Source of the DNA: Acanthosoma haemorrhoidale
Lineage: Eukaryota > Arthropoda > Insecta > Hemiptera > Acanthosomatidae
Length of the DNA stretch: 64,000 nt
Direction: 5' to 3'
NCBI GenBank assembly: GCA_930367205.1
Contig: OV884011.1
Coordinates: 38,019,754 to 38,083,753 of the forward strand
Positions 50,601-64,000 of the stretch are shown here, piece by piece; within the stretch, counting starts at the first letter, position 1, and every line of letters starts with the position of its first letter. The notes beneath the pieces are model-generated. The model did not search any database and was not told where the DNA came from. It saw only the letters and a list, made by a program, of their open reading frames with translations. The translations under genes were made by a program, and so were the position numbers.

Positions 50601-53600
50601 TCCACTCAATTCCCTAGTGTCAACCTCCCAGGCAGTTTACGGCTTCACCTCCAATCACTCCATTACTTATTGACATTACGTATTTACTAGCTGGAAAAAG
50701 AGAAACTACAGGTCAACATTGTGCTAACAAGAGGCTCTCCAGGTACAGGAAAGACTTCTTGAGGGACCTGCATTTAATTATTTATTTATTATCAACTCAC
50801 ACATTATATTGTTCACCACTATTCAAGTGGAATTAACAGCTACTACAAACCTCAAACAACAACATAATAAATGAAAATAAAAGTTTTATGAAATGAAGAG
50901 CAGTTTTAAATAACAGTATTATAAAATGAAGTACATTATTTGGATATAATATACCTAAATGATGCAATTTGTTTTATAACTTAATTTAGACTAGTAGTTC
51001 TGTGATCAATAGACTTCACATAAAAAAAAAAAACTATCAAAAAATAAAAATCATAACGCATAAATCGTTTTTCAACAAACAATCAAGAAACATTCCTAAA
51101 TGCAGGGAAGACCGACTGCGTAATCTTGTCCCTCTAAAGGGGGAAAAAATCCTTGCCAAAATCATATAGTATAGGAGGGCAAGAAAGCTCACCAGCTTTC
51201 TCAATGCACTATCTGGGTATAAAAATGGATAGGCATCTCCATTTCTCTACTCATTTTAGTAATAAAATAGAAAAAGTACGACACAGGTCTTACCGGCTAT
51301 CGCACTTGCTAACTTCACCCAACCTGTCGCTTCGTCTCAAACTGATGATCTATAAATGTGTCCTCAGGCCAGCTCTGCTGTACAGTGCCCCGCTATTTAC
51401 CCACTTGACTGACAATACAGCCCAATGCCTCCAAAATTTCCAGAATGGGATCATGTGAAAAGTGGTCCAGCATACCTCTCTCAAGAGGTTAAAGAACGTT
51501 GACCTGCACCAGTTGCTTGGTGTGCCGTCGGTGGGTGAGCTCATCCGCCGGAGACACATCAAGTTTTTTGACTCGTTGCAGCACCTAACCAACCCAGTGT
51601 TTAACACTATGGCCCCACCACCCCTCCCGCATCGATGGCAACAGACTGTCGGGAAAAAGTTGGGTTAAGAATTAGTATGTAAGTTAGTTTTAAGTTTGAT
51701 CAAAAAGGTGAGCCCCATCACCTTTATTAGTCGGTTTAGTCCAGTCATTATACTTGTTTATTCATTATATAATTTTTATAGATTTTGTATTGAATGATTT
51801 AAACCAGCAGACGGCACTGTAAGAAAAGGACATCGATTGTAGTTTTGATAGATGAATGGAGTGATCTAGGGCATCGAATGTATTGGTTAAGCCTGTATAT
51901 AATGTAGCGATACTACAGAAATTACAAAAATAATTTGTAAATAGATTCGCCTGAGGATCTATAATTATTTGTAAATTTAAAGGGGCTATGAAAAAAAAAA
52001 AGAAACATTCCTGCCAAATTTGAAGAAAATTGAATAATGCATTTGAACGTCTTGATCGCATCAGGAAAGCATTTATTTACTAAAGATTTTGATTGAGGAT
52101 GATATTTGCAGTTTACAGTCCGTCCACTAAAATTGTTAATGCAACATTTCTCGGTATTTGTTGAGAGTAATTATAATTATTTTGGATGAATCTTGTAGGA
52201 AATTGTAATCCTCTATAATATTGGTTATAATGCATTTTGCACTAAAAAAACATTTATTAAGGTGAAACCACTGACATATTCAACTTTTTGCAGTTTTTTT
52301 TGTAATGTGCTTTTTCTTAGCGTTTTTTTCAAGGTGGCGGAAAACCTACAAGGATGGGAGAGGTCAAAAACTTGGATTTTTCAAGACAACATACCTGAAA
52401 ATCAAAATTGCCACACCTTTTTTTTAGCTGTCCACTACTGGGTTACCATTGTTTTAATGGATTTTTAGTGGTTTTTTTTTTAACCCGAGCCCCTTTTTTT
52501 CTTGCCTCCTGCGTCAGACAATTAAAGTCAATGGGAGTGCCTTGTTCAACAATGAGATATAAAACATTTTACATGGAGGGTTCATTAGATAATGTGATGA
52601 CATGGTAAATTCTACCAACTCCATGAAACATGATTAAGTGTAATTGATTTAATAATTACTTGCTAATAAAAAATAAACAGTTTTATGTATTTTTTAGCAG
52701 GGCATCAAAATAAAAGATCTCTATGTCCTGAAAAAAATAATATTCAATTTTCGTGTAGTATCAGTCATTAACACCTTGACCGCAACTTTAACTCAATATG
52801 TTTTTTTTTAATGCAAACGATATTAATAGCAGTTCCAATTTGATGCCCTGATAATCATAGAAATCATTACAAGGGGGAGAAAGACCATGGAAGGTTGCAG
52901 TTATGAATGAAAAATAAATAAACAGAATAAGAATTATGAATTGTTAAAATTGGAGGAAGATAAGGAACTGATAAACCCTAAATTTGAAAATTGGGAGAAT
53001 TGATGAACACGGAATATCGGTGGGAATAGAGTTCTAAGGTTTGTGGCATGGATTCTTATCAAACTGTTTAAAGCAAGCAGATTTGTGAGAAAGAAGCTTA
53101 CGAGTCGGAAGGGTGGGAATTAGTATGGCAGGATTTGAATTTGAGGAATTCATGAAGGTAAGAAAGAGGGCTTGCTTTTTAGTCATGATTGTATTGAAGA
53201 GGAGGGATCAAAGGAAGTATTGATGACAGGCAGAAAGTAGTAAAAACTTCGGAGTAGTGCCACAAAATGCAACAGTCTCTGGGGATCCTAAGTATAAACC
53301 TTAGAAAATAATGTGGCCGCTTAAACTTCCTGAGATTCCATCATAAACCAGGCAGTCGTAGTCAAAAAGGGGGAAGACAAGAGAGGAAACCAAATCCCCT
53401 ATATAATGAGAGATGTCAGGATCAATTGGGCAGTTTGAGGGTGAAAATGGATCGGCGGATGATTTGGGAAATATATGGTAAAAGTGGGAATATCATTTAG
53501 GGTCTTGAGGAGGGGACGGGAACCAATAATGATTGCCTTGGATTTCTCCGCATTCAACTGAAGATTATGGAGGGAGACCCAGGCTCCGATTCGGTCAAGG

Positions 53601-56600
53601 TCTTCCTGACTCAATAGGGGGGAGGCAACGAAGACAATGAAGGGGGCAATGAAATCAATGAGGGGGGATAAGGGTCGATCAGGGATGAGTACTACCTAGG
53701 AGTGATTAGAAATGAATGATTTAAACCAGCAGACGGCACTGTAAGAAAAGGACATCGATCGTAGTTTTGATAGATGAATGGAGTGATCTAGGGCATCGAA
53801 TGTATTGGTTAAGTCTAAGAGGATAAGGGCAGATATGTGTTGTTGGTCAATGGCGTATTGGAGGTCTTGCATGATATTGGTGAGAGCAAATTGAGTCAGA
53901 TTGAGCCGGAAGCCGGATTGTATAGGATTTTAACAGGTTTCTAGAAATGACGAAATTTGGGCTTGAATCAGTATTGAGGGGTTTGGATAGGTTAGAGATA
54001 ATTAATATAGGACGATATTCTTAGGGGGAGGTGGGGTTAGGAACATTATTTAATGGAAGAAATACCTCTCTTTTTCAGGAAGAGGGAAATGTGGAATTTT
54101 GGAGAAAAAATTATAAATACCAAACAATAGGGGAAGATTTGTAGGGAGACATAGCTTAAGAAATCTCCCTGGAATGCCATCTGGACCTACCAAATTTGCT
54201 CTTGATTTCATAATTGAAGATATGAGGTCAGAAGGAAAGAAGTTGTCTGTGTGGAAATTACAAGTTTTGTTGATTGGACTAGGGGGAAGGATTTGCGATA
54301 AAGTCGTTGGGGTGAAGGGTTTCACCTACCAGGCGCCTGGTGCAGATAAACCTTCTTCATTAATTCTTTAATTTCCTGATTCAACCAAGAATCTGGGGAA
54401 CGGCAGGCTCAGAAAGAATTAAGAGGTGCATGCTCATCAAGGATGGAAAGGAAATTGCCAGAAAAAAACATCAACAATAGAATCGACAGATGTGAAGGAA
54501 TATAACAGGTCCCATTGAGTCTCTCCAGATCAGATCGATTGGATTGCCTCAAATGTCAGAGAATTGAGATTACGGTAGATTATATATCCTCGGGAAGGAA
54601 GAGTAACATCTAGATTGTATGATAGAGAAATCATGGGCCAAAAAGAATGGTACCGGAAGTTAAAATGAGAAAATTCGATTCACAGGAAAGTCTATGATAA
54701 AAAGATCTATCCAAGAGAATCTGAAACATTCTTAGGATGGGTAGTAGAATACTAGAAGACAAAGAGGTTCAAGGATATGGTAAGGTTGTCAAGGAAGCAT
54801 CCCCTAAGGAATTGCTAAGTGGTAAAATTAGTGGTAAAAGTGGTATGATTAAATGAAGAGACAAGGTTAAAGAGAGTTGATTCAAATTAACGATCATAGG
54901 GAGCTTGAGGAGGACAATAAATATCTGCATAGAGGATCCGTTTGGAGAAGGACTATACTATACTTTTACTTGAAGAGGTATTCTATGTGAGGCTCTGGGA
55001 AGGAGGAAAGGATATGAGGATTCAGGATCTGAGGCTATCGTAAACAAAAAGACTGACACCACCATTGATCCGTTCAGACCGATTGTGGCGAAGAAGGGAA
55101 TAATTGAGGATAGAAACAGAAAATAAGGGGATAACTGATTTAAGCCAGGATTTGAAGACTACTGTTATTATATGATGAAAGTTGTCAAGGAAAAATAGAA
55201 TTAATTCACAATGATGAGCAGGGAGGGATTGGGCATTGAAGTGGCATATTGACACTACTCATGAGGAAGAGAAAGGACGAAAACACATACGAGTGCAGAG
55301 AGGTCTTGAGAATTTTCATAAGGAAAAGAACTAAAATGAGAAGACTCACTATATGGAGTGGTTGGATATAGTATAAAACAATTTGAGCAATGATGAAACA
55401 ATAAAAAGAAGATGATTATTAAATGGAAACGTAGATTCTACCAAAAGCTAAGTCTGTCATGATATATTAAGACTTACATTAAGAAAAACTAGGGAGCTAT
55501 CATAATGATATAAAATGGAGAAATTAAGAAAACAAATGTGAAAAAATAGTACTTCAAGAGGTTCTCTAAGGAGTATGAAGTTCACATAGCCAACCATATG
55601 ATTAAATTTTAAAAATTAAATCCAAGGTGCAACACCTAATGAAGAAAGAGGTAAGATCAACTTAGGTTGCGACCATGTTTGATGTAAGGTGCCAGCAGTT
55701 AAAATGCTAGACTGTCACTTCACAACCTTTATTTCTATTGCTAGACATGATTTTCTACTACTCAAATCACATAACAAGTCATTTTTCCTCATGAGACTGA
55801 ATGAAACCCGAACAGACACATCCTCCTCAGAAGCAAATTCTTAAGGTAAGGGAGCCTAAGATCAAACACATTTAGTAGTCTGGCCTAATCTAACCACACT
55901 ATGGAGACAACCCAATCACATTATAGGAAAAGCTAAATTATTTAAAAATATAAAAGAAGAAACACAAACTAATTAAAATGTATACTTACATGATTTTCTT
56001 TTGATTATAATTTGTGCCGCTATGGGTTGCTAAAATGGCGAGAGGGTTTTGTACATCAATAATTTCATCATTCAGTAATTGATTTTTTTTACTAGGAGAA
56101 ATATTATTCTCACCCCATTCTACCACATCAATGTTTTTTTCATTTATTGACAATAGTGCCAAGGCATCGCTTACATCAACAAGTTTTTCTATTTTTTCTA
56201 ATTCATCTTCTATTTCTTTTTTAAATTTTTTTACTTTCTCGCCTTTATCTGGTAGTTTTTCCAATGTAAGGCTAAAAAAAAAAGTTGTGGAAATCAAAAT
56301 TAGTATAAATTTAAACTAATAAAAAGAATTTTTCCAGTTGAATGTATAACCAGATTTATAAATATTCATGGATTATATGGGTACTTTTCTCAAAGTGATC
56401 AAAGAACATTCATTTTTCACACAATAAATTATTTTTATGTAGATATTTAGGATTTTTTTATATCAAAGATATTAGTTACTGAAATGAAAAAGGCAACCAT
56501 TGAATAAATGGAAGTACAACCACATCGCTATTGAAACCACAGAGATAATGACCTTTTTTAAATGAAATTTATTTGTGGATGATGTTTCACCATACAGTGG

Positions 56601-57447
56601 AAATAGAAGTGAAATATAAAAAGTTTAACAAGCACCAACCTGAAGCATAATCCCGGCAAATAAGCCACTCAAATCTAATTTCAAAGCTAATAACAATGAA
56701 TTCACAGTTAAATGAAAATATCCTTATTCTTCTGAGAAGGAGTCTCTTTAGAATAACTTAAATAAACATAAAACAGTATGACCGACATAATAATAGGTTG
56801 TAATGTCTATACAGAGATAAACCATTAAATAAATTAAACAATAATTACATTAAACTTGCAAGTTATCTAATTTAGATTAAGTAAATATTATTCCTGAGAA
56901 TAAGTATAATGAAGAGTGAAGAGAAAAAGAATTGTAAAAATAAGGGATGAAGGAGAAAAACCATTAGGCTACAAAAATAAAATCTGGTAGACTGGGACAA
57001 ATGGTACTGGTTAAATTTGTATAGTAAGACCTGTATTACAACTTAACAAAGTTGAAAATTTAGTTTCCTTCGTCAAGAGTTATGTGGGTAAAAATGATTA
57101 AGCATAGTGAAATAAAATCTTTCAATAAAATTCGTGAATATAGGAAGATTGACAACCTATGGTAGGAAGAGATGATTATTCTAAGAGCTCCACCATTACG
57201 GTGAAAAAAAAAAAATTGTCATACTTCAAAAACTTAATAATTAATTGACATTAAACGTTATTGATAGTGAAATTACAAACTTATTAATAATCCTGTTCTG
57301 CCTGTATAATAATTCTAAAAGTTGTGGTTTTTTCATTGACTTAATGTCGGTTTTGTACTCATTTTTACGTTTAATTTCCTTTGGATTATTACTACAATCT
57401 GCTGTTAAATCTATAATTTTAGTCATACTGGAGCATCTTAAAGTCAT
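47690..57447 (-). CDS. POLR2M: RNA polymerase II subunit M / Gdown1 (GRINL1A) homolog, complete
   Basis: Three exons join in phase: 57447-57281, 56271-55990 and 48119-47690 (TGA), giving 292 aa. Gdown1 binds RNA polymerase II in the nucleus and makes it depend on Mediator and resist TFIIF and termination factors. Evidence: KKPQLLELLYRQNRIIN then LPDKGEKVKKFKKEIE matches the human LVELREMLKRQERL..KLPDKGKKI region. The C-terminal exon has TPPLPVYGDAKFITLDESLK, HLKEVQLKHATERLKGMRFK and GESTRNYRD, followed by an acidic tail ending DIEDDE, in the same order as the human C-terminus (PLHHMPTQLLSIEESL...GESSGRYRE...). The middle is Lys/Glu-rich and shorter than in human. The first ATG (57447) was chosen; an in-frame ATG at 57426 is an alternative. 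Exon 3 is split off by a 7.9-kb transposon-filled intron. Confidence 0.85.
51150..51780 (+). mobile_element. Non-LTR retrotransposon C-terminal RT fragment
   Basis: Frames 51153-51458 and 51462-51668 read HYLGIKMDRHLHFSTHFSNK, LRLKLMIYKCVLRPALLYSA and then VDLHQLLGVPSVGELIRRRH. This is the thumb and C-terminal region of a jockey-type reverse transcriptase (YLG..D..L.....H, K..lYK..LRP.L.Y). One stop separates the two parts. The relatively long open frames suggest a younger insertion than the other retroelements here. It lies inside the long-inverted-repeat element, in the POLR2M intron, antisense to the gene. Confidence 0.75.
51791..51891 (-). repeat. 101-bp near-identical duplicate of an RT segment
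   Basis: This 101-bp segment matches 53713-53813 with a single mismatch (GATTGT against GATCGT). On the minus strand it encodes LTNTFDALDHSIHLSKL, the reverse transcriptase block around the first catalytic Asp. It is a fragment of the same retrotransposon family as the element at 52900-55300, trapped beside the right arm of the long-inverted-repeat element. Confidence 0.85.
52900..55300 (-). mobile_element. Degraded non-LTR retrotransposon (family A), endonuclease plus RT
   Basis: Minus strand, in the POLR2M intron and in the same orientation as the gene. The motifs run in order. MSICHFNAQSLPAHHCELIL (55255) and then INGGVSLFVYDSLRS are the APE endonuclease start. SRANLVGPDGIPGRFLKLCL (near 54200) is RT block 1. 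TNTFDALDHSIHLSKL (53813-53760) is the first catalytic region. DLDRIGAWVSLHNLQLNAEK with SKAIIIGS (53600-53530) is the later RT block. The YADD motif would precede the last part but is lost: the frame jumps from SPLIDFIAPF to LSQEDLDR. The 3' end (53300-52900) matches the fragments at 6690-7110 and 23470-23800. Stops and frameshifts throughout. Confidence 0.8.
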
Positions 57448-58878
57448 TTAAAAACAATCGCTGATTGACAATCTATACGAAGTTCACTTATAATTTGGAC
57501 GACAACATTAAAATAGTAACTAATACATGGACCACACAATTGTTCAATAACAAATGGATAAACATAAGTCGCATGGTTATAATGCAGTCAGTTGCGAAAT
57601 AGTTGTCCCAAAGAGGTAGGATGTGTAGAAATGTGTTGTTGAAAGATCCGTTTGTCCAGAGATTGAACTGAGCTTACCTTTATTTATTGATTATTTATTA
57701 TTACATTTATTCACCAAACCAGGTCTTGATCTAAAGATGACTCGTTTGTCTACCTATCCATTCCATAAATAATTGAATGTTATTCAGCTTCAGTAGTCTA
57801 ATTGAACCATTTTTGTGTCTAGTAAGATCAAATATTTTACCGAACAGTTTTTAGTCTTAAACTCTTTGCCATCAATGTGTTAAAAGAAAACTCAACGTAC
57901 CCACTGAATGCCCCCCCCCCACCAACAGTTGAAAAGTACAGGTCTTTGGTCACTGACTATGCGACTATTTTCCTCCCATAAAACGTACATTAATAAAACT
58001 TAGGAGAATAGACTAGCAGGAATGTTAATTCTAGTAACTGAAATTGAAAACTATTTGGTCTAGCTTATTAGAAACATTTTTTTATTGCACTCAATGAAAA
58101 TAAACCATCAACAATATTATTTTTTGCAACCTAGAATACACTCAATTGGTGACGATTAAGGGGAAGTACACAAAATATTGAAACGCGAGACAATTTGGTT
58201 TCATATCTATTTACTGACCCCCCCCCCAACTTTGCTCCGACTTTAAAGCTGCTCTGGAGATGTTCCGGATTTATTGTTCTGATATTTTTCCTCATAGCTA
58301 ACGACAAATTAAGGGCGGTAAAGCAAAAATATTTTCAAACATATTCTAAGAAATACAAATTTAAGAAAAACAGGTGTAGTCCCCAGACCAACTCTCGGAA
58401 TTGTTCACTTTCTGTGTCGTTAATTCTCTTTATATGTTGTATATTTTAAAAAAATACAAAGCAATTGATGCAGTAAAATTTTAGTCGGTAAGAAGTAAAA
58501 ACAAATTAAATTTTGATATACTGGTAATAATAATGGTGAGGCTACTAATCCTTGAATCGACTATTATACACAGTGGCTTCTTCCAAATCCTTAAAGGAAT
58601 AAATATTGAAATGACTGATTTTAATTAATTACTGGTGATAATTCAATTCCTCCCCACAAAACAAGTATATCTGCACTTATTTGGCGGAGTTCTATTTATG
58701 CCCACCCTAGATGGCCTTGTTATATGTGTCAGTTGGGAAACGAGAAATCTCACTGCCTGCCCACTTTAGAAGTGAACTTGATGTGATTGTGAATGAAAAA
58801 GGCGTCTAAGGACACGCAGCAGATGTTACGGAAGAGTTCTAATGAAATGTGTTAGTTGTAATTAGTCGAAAGTTAATA
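57448..58878. promoter_or_regulatory. Divergent intergenic region between POLR2M and the Ras gene
   Basis: The two genes are transcribed away from each other over about 1.4 kb, so both promoters should lie here. On the Ras side the 200 bp before the ATG have raised GC and no transposon signature, which fits a 5' untranslated region; TGTCAGTTG at 58727-58735 resembles an initiator, but this is weak. Two poly-C runs (near 57910 and 58220) are present. The frame at 58195-58449 has no recognisable domain and is not called a gene. Confidence 0.5.
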
Positions 58879-60429
<1,551 letters not shown>

Positions 60430-63400
60430 TGTAACCAGAAGTTCATAACAACAGACCACTTTTCACTTCATAGTGATTTTTTTTTTTGCTTTATCTTATT
60501 AATATGCTTCTCATCACTATGTTAGAGAGTTAATAACTGTTGTTAATATTTTATATTTTACTAATGAAGTATCTTGTTCTTTCCTATTTTATTATGGTTC
60601 ATTAACTTTCTTAAATAATTAAATTAAATGAAGAAAAAAAAAAAAAAAAGATGAGAGGCTTTAACTTGAATGGTCAGATTGTCGTTAATCTACTATATGT
60701 TTAACCCACCATTTATTATGCCAATTAGTGTTATATTTTAGAACTAATCAGTTATTATTGTTAAATTTTATATTATTATTTAATAATTTTGTTTTTTCCT
60801 TGGATTTTCAGGGTCCCTTGAATAATATTTTATATTATAACAAGTAGTCAGTGCATTTTATATTGTAGACATTAATTATTGTGAAACCAAAAACATATCG
60901 TTCCACCTTGTAAAATATTTTATAAAGTGTGGAATCAACTTCATTGAAGATATCCCTCAATTTTGTTAAACTATACATAGTCGGTTATCAAACTAAAAAA
61001 AAAAACTGAAATCCAAAATATGTTCTCATAAGTTATGTATGAGATATGTAAACAACTATAAACATTTTAGCACAAAAAAAAAATGTTTAAAAAATCTTAA
61101 GTTTAAAGAATATAGCTACTATGTTTCATGTGAAACATATATTTTTATTTATTCATTAATAATAAATAGATAAAATTTATTTGCAGTATATTATAAACGT
61201 CATCAAAACAAGTTTGGTATCAAATATTTCAACTGTAAATTTGTGTAAAACTTCAATAAGGAAGCGATTTATTTGAAATAGATTATAATGCTACATTAGC
61301 TTGCACAGAGACATTTTCAAAATATTCTGCGTTAACCAGACTTACAAACCTTAGCAAAATAATATATATATATTAAACACATAGTATATTTATAGTAGAT
61401 ATTTTTTGATTTTGTATCATATTTTATAAAGTTGACTGAGAGAAGAAGAAATATTATTGACAAATATAATTTTATCCTAGTACTGTAGATGTGTGTTGAA
61501 ATGATAGATTATCCGTTTATTAGCCCTTACATATTTTCCTAAGGTACTTTATCTTATATGATAAACATATTATATCTCTTAAAATACTTCTTTACCTACA
61601 AAATTCCATCATTGGACAAGTGTAAAATATTTCTAAATTTGGTACATTTCAGGTGGAAAGTCTATTTAAACAAATTTTTAAGTTAGATATTATATAGGAA
61701 TATCAAATATTCTTTAACTTTAAGATGTTCGTCGCTTATTGCCCATTATAATGTCAATTCATATAATACATGTAAATTTGTTTTTTCTGTTATCTACCTG
61801 CTGTAACACACATGTCTTACATTTTCATTTTTGCAGCAAAAATTAATTTTTATTACCCAGTAAAATAATTTCTTTTAATATTACTATCCAATTAAGTGCA
61901 TTTAATGGTATGATTAATAATTTTTTAGAATTAATTATTAACAGATATATTCTGTAATAACCTGGTGCTTGCACTAAAAATGTCTATGGAGTTACATAAC
62001 ATCCTTTGTCCCTCTTTAACTAATAATTTTTAAAATCCGCCTAAGGTTTATTTATACCTGAGTATGAATAGGATTAGTAATACTAATCAAACCGTTGATA
62101 TAATGCATGCAAATGTGGTTAAAACACACTTGATTTAATTAAATTAAGACAAAAACAATAACAATTTGCCCAAGAAGTTATTTTTGTATGATATATTCAG
62201 ATATAGCAACATTTAAGTTAAAATCTTTTCAGAATTTACGTCCATAGTTTTGACCATTTTATATTTAATAATGTTTGTATTCATTGATATAACCTACTCA
62301 GTTAAAGTATTCATCAAGTTTACAATTCTAAGTAATAGTCTTACTTAAATGTCATCGACTTTCTTTGTATTAGTTCTTATTTAACATGTAATTATGCAAT
62401 ATTTACTAGTTATGACTTGCCAATTATGGGTTAAAAATTATTTAATGCCCTTAATTTAGTGTTTAAGACATTACATTTCCTTAAGGTTTCTTAAATAAAT
62501 ACTCCAACCTAATCTTCCCTGAAATTTTTTTTTAAATCCAAAAGGGCTTATAATACCATTATTCACTGCTAAACATGCACATTTACAAATGTGTGCCATT
62601 ATCAATCTATATACTGAAAATATCAGCAATAATTGCAAAAACCATTGATACAAAATTATAAATAAAATGTTACAACTTTAAAAAATGGATATATAATTTA
62701 AAATAGTAGTTAACAGTAGATAAATATTAGGAAGGGGGGACCCCCCACTAAATTAAAAGGTTTATTGGCTTAGCAACTAGGGCAAGGGCTTTTCATCACC
62801 CCCTGCATATGTAACAGTAAGTCTAAAATTAAAATTGTATTAAAAAATGATTACAGAAACTGTACTTCAGTCATAGTAAAAGGAAGTTTTTGTACAATAT
62901 AAAATGAGTTTATGTAAGGACACTGCATATGAACTTAGCTGGGCTGGGAGCAGGGGGAACTGGTGGAAAAAGGGACCTCACAGTATTGATGTCCACTTGG
63001 TCGACCTTAATGTGACCTGTACCTTTTAAGTAGTACTCTGAAGTCCGATTATTTGTGAAAAGGGGACTATATTTTCTCTGACTATGCTCCTGGAACCTGT
63101 TTTTTAACTTGTGTTATGTTCTCCACATATTGACATATGGATAGCAGAATGTCTAAGTATTTCTTTATGAAAATTAACCCATAGTTTTCATAAGATCAAT
63201 CTAAAAAAAAATCCAACTTTGAATTGACCAAGGATTAAAAAATTATCAATTTTAAGACAATAATAAATAAAATTCAAGTGTATTATTTTCTCTGTAACAA
63301 ATTTTCATATGCTACTAACAATTTAAACCCCATCAACTTTAAGTTCCCTTAGATTTTTTTTTCGTTTCAAAGTAATCTTGATAAATAAGCATACCATTTT

Positions 63401-64000
63401 ATCCAAATTAAATGTTAAGCGCTAATAGGAATCTTAATGATGCCCACTTTAGTTTAAGAAACAAATTGTTTCATGATTTAAAACTAGTATACCATAACAC
63501 CTACTTTGTGCCTCCATTAAATTTAGTGTACCGGATAGTCAGGTTCATAGGTATTAGCTGAGTAAATTATGTTTAAACACCGATTTCAATTTAAACACCA
63601 ATCAGTATTATTAATTACTATATTATAATGTACTATTTCCTAGCTATGACAAGTTCAGGTACTCACCTGGCCGTGAAAAAGGATAAATCTATCTGATATC
63701 TTAGATACATGGGTTATTAGAAATCTAGTATCATTTCTTTTAGTTAACAGGTATTCATGTTAGGTTACAGCTAGAACTAATATTTGTGATGTAAATTATA
63801 AAAAAAATTATTTGTTACTTTGCCTGTAAATTTGGCAATTTTTTAAAAAGTTCTAGCTGACTTAAAATATTACAAATAAAATCATTTAATCCATATAACA
63901 TAGGCTTTGTATATCAAACTCTATATGAAAGGATTGTCTTTCTAAGCTTTCAAATGACATTTACAAAGCCTTCCATACAGGTTGGGAACGCTGGATCAGC
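60430..64000. other. 3' flank of the Ras gene, no gene seen
   Basis: AT-rich sequence of 3.6 kb. The first part is presumably the Ras 3' untranslated region, but there are several AATAAA/ATTAAA candidates and I cannot choose one. A short run GGGGGGACCCCCC lies near 62736. Around 62930-63130 composition is a little less AT-rich, without a readable frame. In the last 60 bases one frame reads KLSNDIYKAFHTGWERWIS into the window edge; it is too short to assign. Confidence 0.5.

Larger units (their letters stand above)
48568..52409. mobile_element. 3.8-kb element with long (about 300-440 bp) inverted repeats
   Basis: The left arm 48568-49009 and right arm 52111-52409 are inverted copies. AATTTTGATTTTCAGGTAT at 48568 matches the reverse complement of 52409, and blocks continue through AAATCCAAGTTTT, GAAAAA.CGCTAA.AAAAGCAC, TAGAGGATTA.AATTTCCTAC and ACAATTTTAGTGG at the inner end. 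The right arm lacks about 140 bp. The interior (49440-50530, minus strand, several frames) encodes a decayed protein: LFHRMIISKQSDNDLKN, then IDGGYLL..VHW, ADVIIVKTAILL, and ELRCLCFAKAATNTKFDL with ARLPPTRDTVQYHVYRTYLH. From memory, this motif set recurs in large multi-copy insect protein families. A separate non-LTR piece (51150-51780) and a fragment of another (51790-52060) sit near the right arm. No transposase catalytic triad was recognised. Confidence 0.65.

Noticed and set aside
58195..58449. 84-codon plus-strand frame between POLR2M and the Ras gene
   Set aside because: It begins in a poly-C run, has a hydrophobic then Lys-rich stretch without any recognised domain, and no splice context; likely chance.
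63930..64000. Possible mariner C-terminus (…FHTGWERWIS) at the right edge
   Set aside because: Only about 20 residues before the edge and no upstream transposase motifs in the same region; too little to call.

Overview
The window is AT-rich eukaryotic DNA with intron-split genes (GT-AG introns), long gene-poor stretches and many decayed transposons. The protein sequences look arthropod, most likely insect; I cannot place it further. I rebuilt gene models by joining exons with matching splice sites and phases. Four genes are complete and one is cut by the left edge.

Layout. (1) 1-5.6 kb: five 5' exons, minus strand, of a dihydroxyacetone kinase/triokinase-type gene (DhaK domain). It runs off the left edge, where a dead mariner transposon sits in its intron. 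(2) 5.6-14.7 kb: intergenic, with a repeat pair, two non-LTR retrotransposon remnants and a run of three perfect hairpins. (3) 14.7-34.35 kb: holocarboxylase synthetase (biotin-protein ligase), minus strand, 17 coding exons, 959 aa. Its introns hold a dead copia element, a tandem duplication, a non-LTR 3' end and a GC-rich LTR-like repeat. (4) 34.9-46.2 kb: the spliceosomal WD40 protein PLRG1, plus strand, 10 coding exons, 451 aa, starting 547 bp from the HLCS start in head-to-head orientation. Its introns hold a MADF-bearing inverted-repeat element, a non-LTR remnant, a tRNA-like SINE and a second LTR-like copy. (5) 46.9-47.1 kb: a MITE with perfect 36-bp terminal inverted repeats. (6) 47.7-57.4 kb: POLR2M/Gdown1 (GRINL1A), minus strand, 3 exons, 292 aa; its 7.9-kb intron is almost filled by a long-inverted-repeat element and a non-LTR retrotransposon. 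(7) 58.9-60.4 kb: an R-Ras/Ras64B-type GTPase, plus strand, 4 exons, 199 aa, divergent from POLR2M. (8) 60.4-64 kb: AT-rich 3' flank with no gene seen.

The genes are unrelated housekeeping functions (triose/FMN metabolism, biotin attachment to carboxylases, pre-mRNA splicing, RNA polymerase II control, membrane GTPase signalling) and do not form one pathway. I found no convincing new biological system. The items most worth checking are the 3.8-kb long-inverted-repeat element, the GC-rich LTR-like repeat, the hairpin cluster at 8.8-9.0 kb and a possible orphan membrane-protein exon at 13.8 kb.
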